From positions 1-64,000 of the forward strand of contig JAQGDQ010000146.1 of NCBI GenBank assembly GCA_030141605.1: a stretch of 64,000 bases of DNA. The letters run 5' to 3'. Shown one piece after another: positions 33,797 through 44,802 of this stretch (within the stretch, counting starts at the first letter, position 1; every line of letters begins with the position of its first letter). This stretch comes from Tubiluchus corallicola (Eukaryota > Priapulida > Priapulimorpha > Priapulimorphida > Tubiluchidae). Made by a program: the position numbers and the translations under genes. The notes below the pieces were generated by a model. It ran no database searches. It was not told the DNA's origin and saw only the letters and a list, made by a program, of their open reading frames with translations.

Positions 33797-36700
33797 TTAA
33801 AACTTATCCAACTTCTCCAGTAAACATAGCTTTTGAATTGGTCTCTTAAGAACAGCATTTGATGTTTTAACCCGTACTGACCGAACTAAACTATCAGGCC
33901 CAGGAAAAACCTCACAAACCCTTCCTAAACACCACTGGTTCCGTGGCAGATTGCTATCAACTACCAATACCAAGTCACCAACTTGCAAGTTATCTGATGC
34001 CTTATTCCATTTTTGACGCTTCTGAAGCAGCGGCAAATATTCCCGCAGCCATCGCTTCCAAAACAGATCAGAGAGAAACTGGACTTGTCTCCATCGCCTC
34101 CTATACAGATCATGCTCATCAAATAGTCCAGGTGGAAGTGTAGCTCCAGATCTCATCAACAATAAATGGTTTGGCGTAAGAGGTTCCATGTCCTTGGGAT
34201 CATCTGATACCACAGTGATAGGACGCCCGTTGATAACAGCTTCAACGTTGCACATCAGTGTGGCCAAACCCTCATCATCCAAGGTTTGTTCCATGGCCAC
34301 TGAAGATAATACTCTCCTGATCAAACCAATCATTCTCTCCCACACCCCGCCATGATGTGATGATGCAGGTGTATTAAATAGCCATTGTACATTTTTCTGG
34401 CGCAGCATATCTTCAATTCTGCTTTGATTCCACACTTTGATAGCTGTCCTCAGTTCTTTGTTTGAACCAGCAAAATTGGTCCCGTTATCAGACCTGATCA
34501 TTTCAGGTATGCCACGTCTACTTATGAACCTGAATAAAGCATTTATAAAACTATCGGTGTCTAATGAGTGAAGAACTTCGATGTGGACGGCTCTAGTCAT
34601 CAAACAAGTAAAGACGCATCCATACCTCTTCACCAATGCCCGACCTCTCTTAGCCATGAAAGGCCCAAAGCAATCAACTCCGACTTTCATGAATGGAGCT
34701 GTACCAGGAGTAACCCTATCCGTAGGCAAGTCAGCCATCTTTTGAGTTAAAGGAGCAGCATCACGAATTCTGCACTTCATGCATCTAGATAACACTCCTC
34801 GTATTGCAGGTCTGGCATTCACAATCCAAAATCGCTCACGAATTTTAGAAAGTACATACTCTCTACCCGAGTGCCACGATCTTTCATGGTAATGCTGAAT
34901 GATAAGCGACACAACATGATCCTTCTTAGGCAATATCATTGGATGCTTAGCATCATCAGACAATTGTGAATGTTTGAGACGACCGCCTACACAAATCACC
35001 CCATTCAAAACAATTGGATCCAGTTTACGCAACACACTCCGTCTCGAAAGCTTTGAACTCCTTTTCTCCGCATCAGAGTCAAGACCAGCCATATCGTTGG
35101 AAAAGTGCTTCAACTGAACATGCTTCACAATACTAACTTCAGCTTGCCTCATTTCACTCACAGTTAAACCTCCAGATGGTACTGCCAGATCAGATGCCCT
35201 CACTCTGCTGAGCAAAATTTCCTTCAATCGCAATATCCAAGCAACACTCTTGACCAAGCTATACCATGAAGAATATCTCAAAATCAATTTCTCAACAGCA
35301 TCAGTACCAATCGGTTCTAAAACTAAAACCGTAGCATTGATTTTCTCTCTTCTGTTAGCTTTTATTTCAAGATCATCTGATAGCTCGACATCAGTTTTAG
35401 GAGACTGTGGCCAATCACTTCTAGGCTTCCACAGGTAATCTGGACCAGACAACCATCTCCCACTACTGCGAATCTGATCTGCTGTCAATCCCCGAGAGAT
35501 GTCATATGCAACATTCTTCTCACTGCTGACTTGGCATTGATGCTTCATGAATCTGGGACAACCTGTTGGCAACAAATGTTTTAAATCTTTTAGATTATCA
35601 GTATTACATATATACTTGAGCACTATCAAGCTGTCTGTCCAAAAAAAGCTTTCTTGAATACAAATGTCTAACTCTCTTCTAATCGACTGTGCCATTTTTA
35701 CCGCCATCAGTGCAGCACACAACTCAAGCCTAGGAATAGTCACCAGTTTCTTGAGAGGTGCCAAACGAGACTTAGCTAGAATAAAGCTACAATGAATTCT
35801 ACCAATGTTGTTCACAAAACGTAAGTAAGCAACACTACCATATGCTCTCTCGGAAGCATCTGCAAATGTGTGTAGTTCACAAGCTACAACCATGCCAAAA
35901 TCACGAGGAACATGATGCCTATCAATCCCAAATTGATCCAACTTAGTTGAGTCACTCAACCACTTTTGCCACTTTTGCTCTGTATTTGGTTCAAGAGGGT
36001 CATCCCAAGATTTGTCAGATCTGCACTCAGTCTGAAACAACTGCTTAGCAAGAACAACAACGGGACAAAGAAGCCCTAAAGGATCATAGATGGAATTAAG
36101 CGTGCTAAGCAAACCACGCCTCGTACAAGGCTTCTGAGAGACATTTACCTGGACACACAACTGATCAAGTTCAGTATTCCAGAATAAACCCAACGCTCTT
36201 TCTGGCGGCAACAGACCACTTGAAAGTTCCAAATTACGAACAGATTGTGATCTTTCTTCTGTGGGAACACTATCCAGTACAGCTCTGTCATTACTAATCC
36301 ATTTTGTAATCCTGAAACCTCCGCGAGCCAACAGTGAAGTTAGCTGCTTAATAAACCAAATAGCTTCTTGTGAGCTTCTAAGAGACTTTAAGCAGTCGTC
36401 GACATAAAAGTTCTTCATAACAGCTTTTACTATTATTTTGTCAAAGTCTTCAGCATTGTCCGAAGCTGTTCGCTGTAAGGCATATGTTGCACATGATGGA
36501 CTCCAAGTACCACCAAACAAGTGACGAGTCATCCTGTAAATGGCAGGCTTCTCATCCAGTTTACCATCAGGATACCAGAGAAATCTGAGAACGTCACGAT
36601 GATGTTCAGAAACCAAAACCTGGTTAAACATTGCCTCAATATCTGACATAACAGCAATCGGTGACTCTCTGAAACGAAGTAAAACTCCCAGTAGTTTATT

Positions 36701-39649
36701 GGTCAAGTCAGGGCCTTGAAAAATTCGCATATTCAATGATACCCCTTCAAATTCTGCTGCACAGTTAAAAACAATGCGGTGTTTATCGGGCTTCTTTGGA
36801 TGGACAACACCATGGTGAGGAAGATACCATGTGCATCCCAAACTTTCTTCTTTATGACCTGCTGGAACACATTCTGCATAGCCTTTAAGCAACAAATCAG
36901 CCATACCAAGTGTGTACTTTTCGTGTTCCTCAGGGTCATTCAAGAGCTTTCTCCTCAAATATTGCAACCTCTTTTCTGCCATTGTGATGTTATTTGGAAA
37001 CTCAGGGGGGTAATCTTTGAATGGAATTTCAAATTCATAATGAGTGTCAACAAGTTTTGCAGACTTACTCCAAATATCTAGAGTCATTTTATCCTCAACA
37101 GACATCTGAGGGACATCATCAATACCAAGACTGTCTATTTGCCAAAAACGCTGAACTTGAGTATTCAGTTCACTATCTGTGTTTACCAGATTAGAGAAAC
37201 TCGCGTATCTTTCTGAATCATGTGAAGCCTGGCCTGCCAAACCATTTACAGTCCAACCTAAAGGAGTGCGAATAGCGTAAGGGTCACCTTCTCTGCCATA
37301 CCTCACTTCCAATGGCTTTAAAGCATCAGCATGGTCTTGGCCAATAAGCAGATTTACATCTTCTCCAGGTTTGACCTGAGTCAGACGAATGTTCTTCAAG
37401 TGTTCCCAACTTGCAGCCTCGCTTGATACAGCAACACTGTCGCGAAGTGACGGAAATGTCTCAATGGCACATAATTTGTCAAGAAACAACCCCTTTCTTT
37501 TTGTCTCTTTCCCAGAGAGTGGCATGACATACAGCGATACCTCATATGCATCAACATAACTGCCTTCATTAACAGTTGTTAAGAATATTGACTTTTTAGC
37601 CTTTGCACTTAAACCAAGCGTTGTCATCAGTTCACGAGAACAAAATGATCTGGTACTTCCCGGATCCAACAATGCATGGACTTTTATACCAACATGATCT
37701 TGGTTTTTCTTTGCTAAAACTGTCACAACTGGTAAGCATGCTCTACTGAACTTCTTGTCAATGTGCTGACGTCTAATATCACAAGCATAACTGTTAGCTC
37801 TTGCAGTATCTTCAGTTCCAACTTGCCCATTAATAAAAGCAGAACTGTTAGGATTACCTGTATCCTCTGATGCTTGTTCTTGGGTTGATGTACATGCAGT
37901 AACTTTCTTTGCTCTTTCATTAAAAGCCTTATGGAGTAATCTCGAATGCATTTGTTGACATCCCTGTACACTACACCGTGGCTGAGCACATTTGTGACTA
38001 AAATGTCCTGGGTGTAGGCAATTAAAGCAAACTTTATTCTTTCTTGCAATTTTCAATCTGTCAGCTGGTTGAAGACTCTGATATGATTTACACATATTGA
38101 GAGTATGAGTTGATGAACACTGTGGGCAAGACTTTGTTGCTGGTTCAGCTATTTGCTTGGCACTAATGTTAAAACTTCTCGATCCTCTTCCTCTACTGGA
38201 ATCTTTAACCTTGGAATCCCTACCAAACTCACAATAGCCAAAGACAGGATCACTTGCCTCTCTTGCTGCTTGATTCAAAAAATCGGCCAGCTCATGAATA
38301 CCGGGATATCTATTAGTTTTCTGCAAATGTTTTGATGCCTTTGTCCTCCACCTGCCCTGAAGATATATTGGCAGCCTTTTGACAATTTGCACCATGCTTC
38401 TTTTAGTATCTACTTCATCAAGTCTTCCCATTGCTAACAATGTGATATTGCAACTGCGCACTTCATCAGCTAACTTCTGTAGAAGTCGTGAATCACCAGG
38501 CTTAATTAATGGACCTTCTGTCAATGTCCTTACCCAAGCTTCAGATATTTTATAATCATTGCCGAACCTCTCCTTTAACAACTTCCTAGCTTCAGCATAT
38601 CCATCTTCTGGATCTAAAACCGCACAACATCGAATTACATCTAAAGCTTCTCCTTGGCATGACTGAAACAGTCTGTTCAATTTGGCTGCAGAACTAACAC
38701 GCACATCTCCGACTACCTGATCAAATGTTCTCATATATATCCAGTATTCCAATGGATTACCGTCAAACATAACCAACTCAGCTTTAGGTAGCTGCATGAC
38801 ATCCATCATGTGAGCCTGCATTTCCAAATCATGATGCTTAGCAGCAACTGATGCTTGGCCATCTTTCTCACACATCCATTCAGGAGCATTGGCATCAAGA
38901 TTGTGTTCTTTGTGTTGGCTAGTAACATGTTGCTGCTGTTGAACCCACTGCTCAACTCTTTCCCTCACAAAGTCCACAGGCTGCTCATCTTCAATGTTCT
39001 CACTTCTAGAATTCAAACTGGCTCTAGAGTTATCAAATTCTTCTAAAGCTCTTTCTTCTGCATCAGCCTTAGCAATTTGTGTCTTCAACTCCAAATCTCT
39101 CTTTCTCTGCTTCATCTGAAGTTCCTCTTCTTCAAGCAGTTTTCGTTCTTCTGCTATCTTAGCTTCAGCGATCAAGGCTGCTTTCCTAGCAAAAGCTTTA
39201 GCTCTAGCGCTGCTTATTGAGCTAGCCTTCGTCCCAACAGACTGTCGTTTGCCATATGTTTTACTATGTAGAGATGAAAGCTTACTATGCGTAGATGCTT
39301 TATTAGATTTTGTGACATCATCAACCTCAGTTGCATGTTCAACTTCCTTTTGACGAATAGAAAGATAATTGTTTATTAATTGTGCAATATCTGCTACCCT
39401 TTCAGCGACTTCTTCGCAATATTCTTGAGACAATTCCTTTAACTGCTCAGGTAAAAGTTCATGGTAGCGTTTGTGTACTTCAATAAACTGCTCATTAAGA
39501 GACATTAATTCAACATACTGAATTTTAACACCCTCTTTACCAGCATTGACTTTAATTAAATCTTTTACTTTTGCAATCTTTTTGGTAATTGCACCCTTTA
39601 AATGGCCCCTGGCTATTCTTAATTCACTGAGCTGCTTTTCTTCAGCCAT
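33797..39649 (-). CDS. BEL/Pao Gag-Pol polyprotein, intact
   Basis: One uninterrupted ORF of 1,950 codons for the retrotransposon polyprotein. Order by rough residue: N-terminal coiled-coil Gag (1-230, Glu/Lys-rich), DUF1759-type Gag core (~285-430, FDGNPLEYWIYMRTF), CCHC zinc knuckle (~540-555, CFNCLHPGHFSHKC) followed by a second Cys cluster, aspartic protease (DUF1758, ALLDPGSTRSFCS ~658), reverse transcriptase with the YVDD active site (~1081), RNase H/A17 region, integrase H2C2 zinc finger (~1586, HYHERSWHSGREYV), integrase core (DNGTNFAG ~1718, then GGVWERMIG), and a C-terminal DUF5641 domain (GDLVLVVD, LGRVCEVFPG). No frameshift or stop is present, so it may be active. It is flanked by near-identical LTRs. 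Confidence 0.97.
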   Translation of the reverse strand: MAEEKQLSELRIARGHLKGAITKKIAKVKDLIKVNAGKEGVKIQYVELMSLNEQFIEVHKRYHELLPEQLKELSQEYCEEVAERVADIAQLINNYLSIRQKEVEHATEVDDVTKSNKASTHSKLSSLHSKTYGKRQSVGTKASSISSARAKAFARKAALIAEAKIAEERKLLEEEELQMKQRKRDLELKTQIAKADAEERALEEFDNSRASLNSRSENIEDEQPVDFVRERVEQWVQQQQHVTSQHKEHNLDANAPEWMCEKDGQASVAAKHHDLEMQAHMMDVMQLPKAELVMFDGNPLEYWIYMRTFDQVVGDVRVSSAAKLNRLFQSCQGEALDVIRCCAVLDPEDGYAEARKLLKERFGNDYKISEAWVRTLTEGPLIKPGDSRLLQKLADEVRSCNITLLAMGRLDEVDTKRSMVQIVKRLPIYLQGRWRTKASKHLQKTNRYPGIHELADFLNQAAREASDPVFGYCEFGRDSKVKDSSRGRGSRSFNISAKQIAEPATKSCPQCSSTHTLNMCKSYQSLQPADRLKIARKNKVCFNCLHPGHFSHKCAQPRCSVQGCQQMHSRLLHKAFNERAKKVTACTSTQEQASEDTGNPNSSAFINGQVGTEDTARANSYACDIRRQHIDKKFSRACLPVVTVLAKKNQDHVGIKVHALLDPGSTRSFCSRELMTTLGLSAKAKKSIFLTTVNEGSYVDAYEVSLYVMPLSGKETKRKGLFLDKLCAIETFPSLRDSVAVSSEAASWEHLKNIRLTQVKPGEDVNLLIGQDHADALKPLEVRYGREGDPYAIRTPLGWTVNGLAGQASHDSERYASFSNLVNTDSELNTQVQRFWQIDSLGIDDVPQMSVEDKMTLDIWSKSAKLVDTHYEFEIPFKDYPPEFPNNITMAEKRLQYLRRKLLNDPEEHEKYTLGMADLLLKGYAECVPAGHKEESLGCTWYLPHHGVVHPKKPDKHRIVFNCAAEFEGVSLNMRIFQGPDLTNKLLGVLLRFRESPIAVMSDIEAMFNQVLVSEHHRDVLRFLWYPDGKLDEKPAIYRMTRHLFGGTWSPSCATYALQRTASDNAEDFDKIIVKAVMKNFYVDDCLKSLRSSQEAIWFIKQLTSLLARGGFRITKWISNDRAVLDSVPTEERSQSVRNLELSSGLLPPERALGLFWNTELDQLCVQVNVSQKPCTRRGLLSTLNSIYDPLGLLCPVVVLAKQLFQTECRSDKSWDDPLEPNTEQKWQKWLSDSTKLDQFGIDRHHVPRDFGMVVACELHTFADASERAYGSVAYLRFVNNIGRIHCSFILAKSRLAPLKKLVTIPRLELCAALMAVKMAQSIRRELDICIQESFFWTDSLIVLKYICNTDNLKDLKHLLPTGCPRFMKHQCQVSSEKNVAYDISRGLTADQIRSSGRWLSGPDYLWKPRSDWPQSPKTDVELSDDLEIKANRREKINATVLVLEPIGTDAVEKLILRYSSWYSLVKSVAWILRLKEILLSRVRASDLAVPSGGLTVSEMRQAEVSIVKHVQLKHFSNDMAGLDSDAEKRSSKLSRRSVLRKLDPIVLNGVICVGGRLKHSQLSDDAKHPMILPKKDHVVSLIIQHYHERSWHSGREYVLSKIRERFWIVNARPAIRGVLSRCMKCRIRDAAPLTQKMADLPTDRVTPGTAPFMKVGVDCFGPFMAKRGRALVKRYGCVFTCLMTRAVHIEVLHSLDTDSFINALFRFISRRGIPEMIRSDNGTNFAGSNKELRTAIKVWNQSRIEDMLRQKNVQWLFNTPASSHHGGVWERMIGLIRRVLSSVAMEQTLDDEGLATLMCNVEAVINGRPITVVSDDPKDMEPLTPNHLLLMRSGATLPPGLFDEHDLYRRRWRQVQFLSDLFWKRWLREYLPLLQKRQKWNKASDNLQVGDLVLVVDSNLPRNQWCLGRVCEVFPGPDSLVRSVRVKTSNAVLKRPIQKLCLLEKLDKF

Positions 39650-40297
39650 GATAAATTAATGATCTTCAAAACTGAATGCTAAATACGGTATAAAGCGGGC
39701 ATGTGTTAGGGAGGTATAAAAATAATGTACAGTAAACAAATTACAGTAAACTTTTTTGCACACAGAGCCTAGGCAAAATTATGTAGATGTACAGTTATGG
39801 CTAGTCCAGCAATAAATAAATCCAATATTCCAACAACAGCAGTGTAAGGTCTGTAGCTACATGCATTCAAGCATTAATTTTACTACTTTACTTTGGCTCA
39901 AAACCAGTTTGTAAGAAAGCAGTACAAACTTCCTTCCAGTGCAAGTTAACTCAAGGACTTTTACACAGTTAGCTTAAAAATAAATTTACCCAAATACTGT
40001 ATGAATCCAAATCACAGAGAATAAGCTAATACTGTAGCCCAAATTAGAAACAGATACAGGTTATGACCTTTACAAGTTTCATAAATAACACCACTATAAA
40101 TGCATTAGTCATTGTAACCACAACTAACAAATTACAATACAATGTAACCTTACAATAACAATATATACATAGCTGCTCATGTAGCCTTTGCTTGATCTTC
40201 CACCAGCTCATGCAGGTTGACAAGAGTCCATTGACAGCAAACAGGGCTACTTGATCCAGGAGCTTCTAACTGCTGGTACCGGATAATAAACGATGAA
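39650..40297 (-). other. BEL/Pao 5' untranslated leader
   Basis: About 650 bases between the 5' LTR and the ATG of the polyprotein. I could not identify a convincing tRNA primer-binding site directly after the LTR: the minus strand reads TTCATCGTTTATTATCCGG there. Confidence 0.7.
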
Positions 40298-40812
40298 TGT
40301 AGCATGCATGACCCATTTCTTCAAGAGTGACCAAGAATGCTCAAACACTCCATTCCAAACATCAAGTCCAGACATAAGTGTGTTCATTAGTTGTTTATTC
40401 TGTTAAGAATACATATATGTAAATAATTTCATTGCTGCATATTTTATGATTTAATAACTTCAAATTAGTACAAACACAAGCAAATCTCTTAAAGTAACAT
40501 TTCACTAATACAGTTACTTTCAGTAATTAGTCAAATCAGCAAAAAATATCAAATTAAATAAAAGCAACTTACATCCTTGCCCAAACATTAGAGCACCTTT
40601 AGAAAAACAGTGACAGACTGCAGACAGCAGGAATCAATACAGTTATCAAGCCACAAATCTATAATTCACATGTGTTCAGTCCTAACATATCAAGACCAAG
40701 TGTGAGCAGCATTTCACAAAGCCAGGTACTAAAGTCGTCAACCATGAAATCACCTGACAGGTAAGTTGAGGTAACTGCCTGCTGGCCTCAGAGGGCAGCA
40801 CTGTCCTGTACA
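40298..40812 (-). repeat. BEL/Pao 5' LTR
   Basis: 515 bp direct repeat of 33241-33755. It carries the element's promoter in minus-strand orientation. Its outer edge joins the tandem array starting at 40813 with no duplicated flank. Confidence 0.95.
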
Positions 40813-41478
40813 CATAGGTCGACATGTACTGGACTGTAACAAGGATAACAACAAGTCCTTCTTCTGAACAGTTTGAATTATGGTAAGTTCACTGAGATTT
40901 TACAAATCTTTCTTAGTACATAAGTCGACATGTACTGGACTGTAACAAAGGTAACAACAAGTCCCTCTTCTGAACAGTTTGAATTATGGTGAGTTCACTG
41001 AGATTTTACAAATCTTTCTTAGTACATAAGTCGACATACACTGGACTGTAACAAGGGTAACAACAAGTCCTTCTTCTGAACAGTTTGAATTATGGTGAGT
41101 TCACTGAGATTTTACAAATCTTTCTTAGTACATAGGTCGACATGTACTGGACTGTAACAAGGGTAACAACAAGTCCTTCTTCTGAACAGTTTGAATTATG
41201 GTGAGTTCACTGAGATTTTACAAATCTTTCTTAGTACATAGGTCGACATGTACTGGACTGTAACAAGGATAACAACAAGTTCTTCTTCTGAACAGTTTGA
41301 ATTAAGGTGAGTTCACTGAGATTTTACAAATCTTTCTTAGTACATAGGTCGACATGTACTGGACTGTAACAAGGATAACAACAAGTCCTTCTTCTGGACA
41401 GTTTGAATTATGGTGAGTTCACTGAGATTTTACAAATCTTTCTTAGTACATAAGTCGACATATACTGGCATGTAACAA
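40813..41478. repeat. Tandem array, ~106-bp unit, six copies plus partial
   Basis: Units begin CATAGGTCGACATGTACTGG and include AACAACAAGTCCTTCTTCTG and TTTTACAAATCTTTCTTAGT. Copies differ at only a few positions, such as GGTCGAC/AGTCGAC and TGTACTGG/TACACTGG. The array lies in an intron-like stretch downstream of the collagen-type exon at 41531-41584. Confidence 0.95.
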
Positions 41479-41530
41479 AAGTAACAACAAGTCAACAATG
41501 CAAGCAGCAACAGCAATAAAAATTACACAC

Positions 41531-43772
41531 CTGGTGGTCCTGGCGGTCCAGGTGGTCCTTCGACGGTTCTGCAGATTGGACATCCTGTAAAAATGCAATG
41601 CAACAAGTCAAGTAATTTCAACGATTGAGGTCTTGAGATTTAGCGCATATGTAATCAGATGGGATTGTGAATTAACAGACAGATTGGTTAGCAAGTAGAA
41701 CGCTGTGAAGCAAGTGATTCAAACTCAAAGCAAAACACAATAAAAGTGACTTTTAATTTAAAGAAAACTGACAACTAAGAATTCGGACGAGTAACACCAC
41801 TGACGATTACTGTCTAAGCAGGAATAATTTTATTTAAAAGAATATCTTAATCATACTGTACACGGTTTCTTCACGAACAAGATCCATTTAACTGAGATAA
41901 AACAGAAATTGTGGACAAAGGAAAGCTGACAATTTTGCATTACGATTTACTTATTCTAAATATATATCCAATATTTATAATCAATGTATAATCAATTTAC
42001 TATAAGATCATTTTGGGTTAGTTCTTTTACAATATCTACATATATTGTAGTGTCTCTCTTTCTGTAAATGTTTCGAATGTCATTATCTTCTAAGCTGCGC
42101 TCGAGATTCACTCTTATATCTTTTCTAAGCAATGGTAACGGACAATGAAAAATTAAATGTTCTGGGGTTTGACTGCCCAAAGCGCAAACACACAGATCTG
42201 AATCAGTTATACCTCTCCTGTATTTAAATGATTTGCAACCTCTTCCAAGAGGCTGTTTACAGAGGGCAACCACCATACCGCGAATCATGATATAGGCATT
42301 ACGGAAGATAGAAGACGTCTTACGGGTAACGCATCGTGTATTATTTCTTGCTCCTTGCGTCTAACAAGCTAGGATTACCATTCTCTTATTTACTCCCAAA
42401 TGGCCTAGTCATTGTCATCAAATAAAGGCACGACAAATTAATTTAAAACAGGAAGCGTTTTTGTTCAGAGCCAATAACACAATTTCGCCCAGAAAAGTTT
42501 TCTCCTAAACTAATTCGTAGCCCTTCATCTTGGTAGGAGTATTTGCGAAAGAAAGCCTTGCCATCGTGTAGCTGATTTCTCTTCTTTCCAAACAGCTATA
42601 CGTTTTCCGTCAAAGACACCACCATCTCACCCCACCACCACAACCACCCCCACCCCCACCACCACCCCACCCCCACCAAACGCCGCTACGATGTTTATTG
42701 TACGCGGTGTTCTTCTAGGAATGGCCCGAGAAAAACCTTCAAAAATGCCCGTGGTGGTAAGGGAGGTGTTCTTTGAAAGAAATTTATAGCTTTTCTGGAA
42801 AGACGAGAACCCAGCTACACAGTGATACGGGCCTCTTTTACAGATGTCTCTATGAGCTTGAAGTTTTACAAATTAGATTGGAGACCGCATTTTTCTGAAC
42901 GATCCTGTATAGAAATGAATAAAGCATGATTTTATCGTCTTACCACAAAGTGTACCGGTATATCCAGATCTACAGGTACAAGTAAATACGCCATCTTCCA
43001 TCCCATCTGTATCGGAACATGTTGCACCATTTTTACAAGGATTCGTGGTACAGTCATCTGTATAGATACAAAATAAAACATGAAAACAAATGAGCAATGA
43101 ATGTCAAGACTACAGACACACAGATATTACACAAATAAAATAAAATTATTTAGTGTAGTAAAGCTACATATAAAAACTAGCGTCATAAGTGCTTTTTATA
43201 TGCTGAAAATGCACATGCAAAAAGTGACAGGTTTCCAAATATTGCTAAAAGCATTTTTTACGAAGAATTTACTGTAGTAAACAATTTCTTATTGTACTAA
43301 CGACGTTTTGAGAGCACACTCCTTCTCCTCTTCAGATCACCATAACATGCAATCTAAAAAGTTTGAAAATTCAAATATAGATACATATAAGAATTATCAT
43401 TTAGGCAAGAGCTGCCATGAATCACAATAAATAACACGTATGCGGTATTCTGTGTTAAAGAAGCCAACTTATTTACACTGTTACTCGTGTAACTCACCTA
43501 GTATTGAAGTAAGAGTGTAATGAGTAAAAGAATCGCAGAAAATTCTTAAAGCTCTTTAAAATGAACTTTGAAAAATTTTGATACTAGGTGGTGTAAACGA
43601 GTGATAGTGTAAATAACATTCAGCATTAGTTCCTCCCTGAACACAGAAAATAGTGTATTGTATTAATAGACATAAATATACCTAGCACTGCTGCTGCATC
43701 ACAAACACGCGTAATTGCAGCAATCACTAAAAAGCCAAACAAAGCTCGTCTTCTTTCAGTCGCCATCATCAT
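41531..43772 (-). CDS. Secreted EGF + collagen-like protein, 5' exons
   Basis: Exons read on the minus strand: 43682-43772 (ATG, signal peptide with hydrophobic GFLVIAAI core ending near CDAAAVL, phase-1 donor GTATAT); 43302-43353 (tentative, basic KRRRSVLSKR, a possible furin-type site); 42944-43057 (114 bp, one EGF domain, six Cys, CTTNPCKNGATC...CTCRSGYTGTLC, phase 1-1); 41531-41584 (54 bp, CPICRTVEGPPGPPGPPG, phase 1-1). The 54-bp size and Gly-Pro-Pro triplets are typical of collagen exons. The tentative exon does not join the signal exon in phase, so one exon or boundary is wrong or missing. The 3' part is not found; the BEL/Pao element and a tandem array lie just downstream. Probably an extracellular-matrix or secreted trimeric protein. 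Confidence 0.75.
41992..42288 (-). pseudogene. LINE reverse-transcriptase C-terminal fragment
   Basis: A 98-codon ORF with CVCALGSQTPEHLIFHCPL, the Cys/His zinc-binding block (zf-RVT-like) found at the C-terminus of many non-LTR retrotransposon RTs. It lies in the intron between the collagen-type and EGF exons. No catalytic region is adjacent, so it is a truncated 3' remnant. Confidence 0.65.
42613..42680. repeat. C-rich CCACC tract; G-rich on the minus strand
   Basis: Runs of CACCACC and CCCCCACCCC on the plus strand put several G3-G5 runs on the minus strand, the coding strand of the surrounding gene. The spacing allows G-quadruplex formation in that intron's transcript or the DNA. Confidence 0.7.
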
Positions 43773-44319
43773 TTCTGGAGACGCTGTTTTACTGCAAGAA
43801 ATTTTGCAGAACTGTATAAATTCATTGACGATCTAGCACAGTACAAAAAACCTTTTCACAGTTTCACTGTAATTGCTGTAGGTCAAAGGTTAAGTGCACC
43901 ACAGCAACGTGTCTTAACTACAAGCGTCACGTGACATGTGGGTAAAGCAAAGCTTATTGCCGCATCGGTTCAGTAAATTTAGTTGTTTTACGTGGACTTT
44001 ACTTAATTAAACATTAGTATATGCGCAAATTTACTAGCAGGATGCTGCTGGGGAACAAGAAAAAATGAACTAGGTAAGGTTCTAGCTAGCTGTTAAAATT
44101 GCTACTATTACAATAGCATGGGCTGCGAGGCGTTGTCAAGTGTACACAAACGCGTTGCTATGGTATACTTAACCTTTGACCTTTTCACGATCATCATCAA
44201 TCGCTGGAACTGTGCAATCACAATACATTACAAAAGCAATGCAATATATTACAATAGATCAAAGAGAAAACTACTCAGACAGAACATCGTACTTGGGGTA
44301 TAATCATCATACAACACAT

Positions 44320-44374
44320 AATAATAATAATAGTAATAATCATAATAATAACAATAATAATAATAATAATAAAC
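44320..44374. repeat. AAT microsatellite
   Basis: Interrupted AAT/TAA trinucleotide tract of about 55 bases. It accounts for the Asn-rich chance ORF here. Confidence 0.9.
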
Positions 44375-44802
44375 AGTATTTACAATAGCTAAATATTACA
44401 ATCATATTACATTATATTGTGTTATATTACAAAATTTATTCCGTTTTCACACTTCCAGAACATAACAGTTTTAGAAATGAAATTACAATTTTCAAACAAT
44501 TTATATAAGAATTTAGCAAAAACTTTGTTTTAAAAGCCAAATTGCTTAGATTATTGAGGAATGTAAAACAGCTTAGGCTACTACTTATGCAAGACCATCA
44601 TAATTACAATATTATACATAATTTACATGTAATAAGAAGCAATATTTGAAAATATTTATAAACTGGTACGTAAATAATATTATTAGCTGTGATTAAACTT
44701 ATAGCAGTACCTTTTACGATTATCGAAAATTTTAACCATTTCAGGATGCGAATCATCAATATGTTTAGAACTAAAAATAACAGCGAAAAAAGTTTTTACA
44801 TA

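Larger units (their letters stand above)
33241..40812 (-). mobile_element. Complete BEL/Pao LTR retrotransposon
   Basis: 7,572 bp: 3' LTR (33241-33755), polypurine tract, one long ORF (33797-39649, minus), untranslated leader, 5' LTR (40298-40812). LTRs are equal in length (515 bp) and differ at only two positions by eye (A/C near 33460, A/T near 33707), so insertion is recent. LTRs have TGTA...TACA ends. No 5-bp target duplication is visible: left flank ACTAT, right flank CATAG. The right flank is a tandem repeat, so later recombination or array rearrangement may have removed it. Confidence 0.95.
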
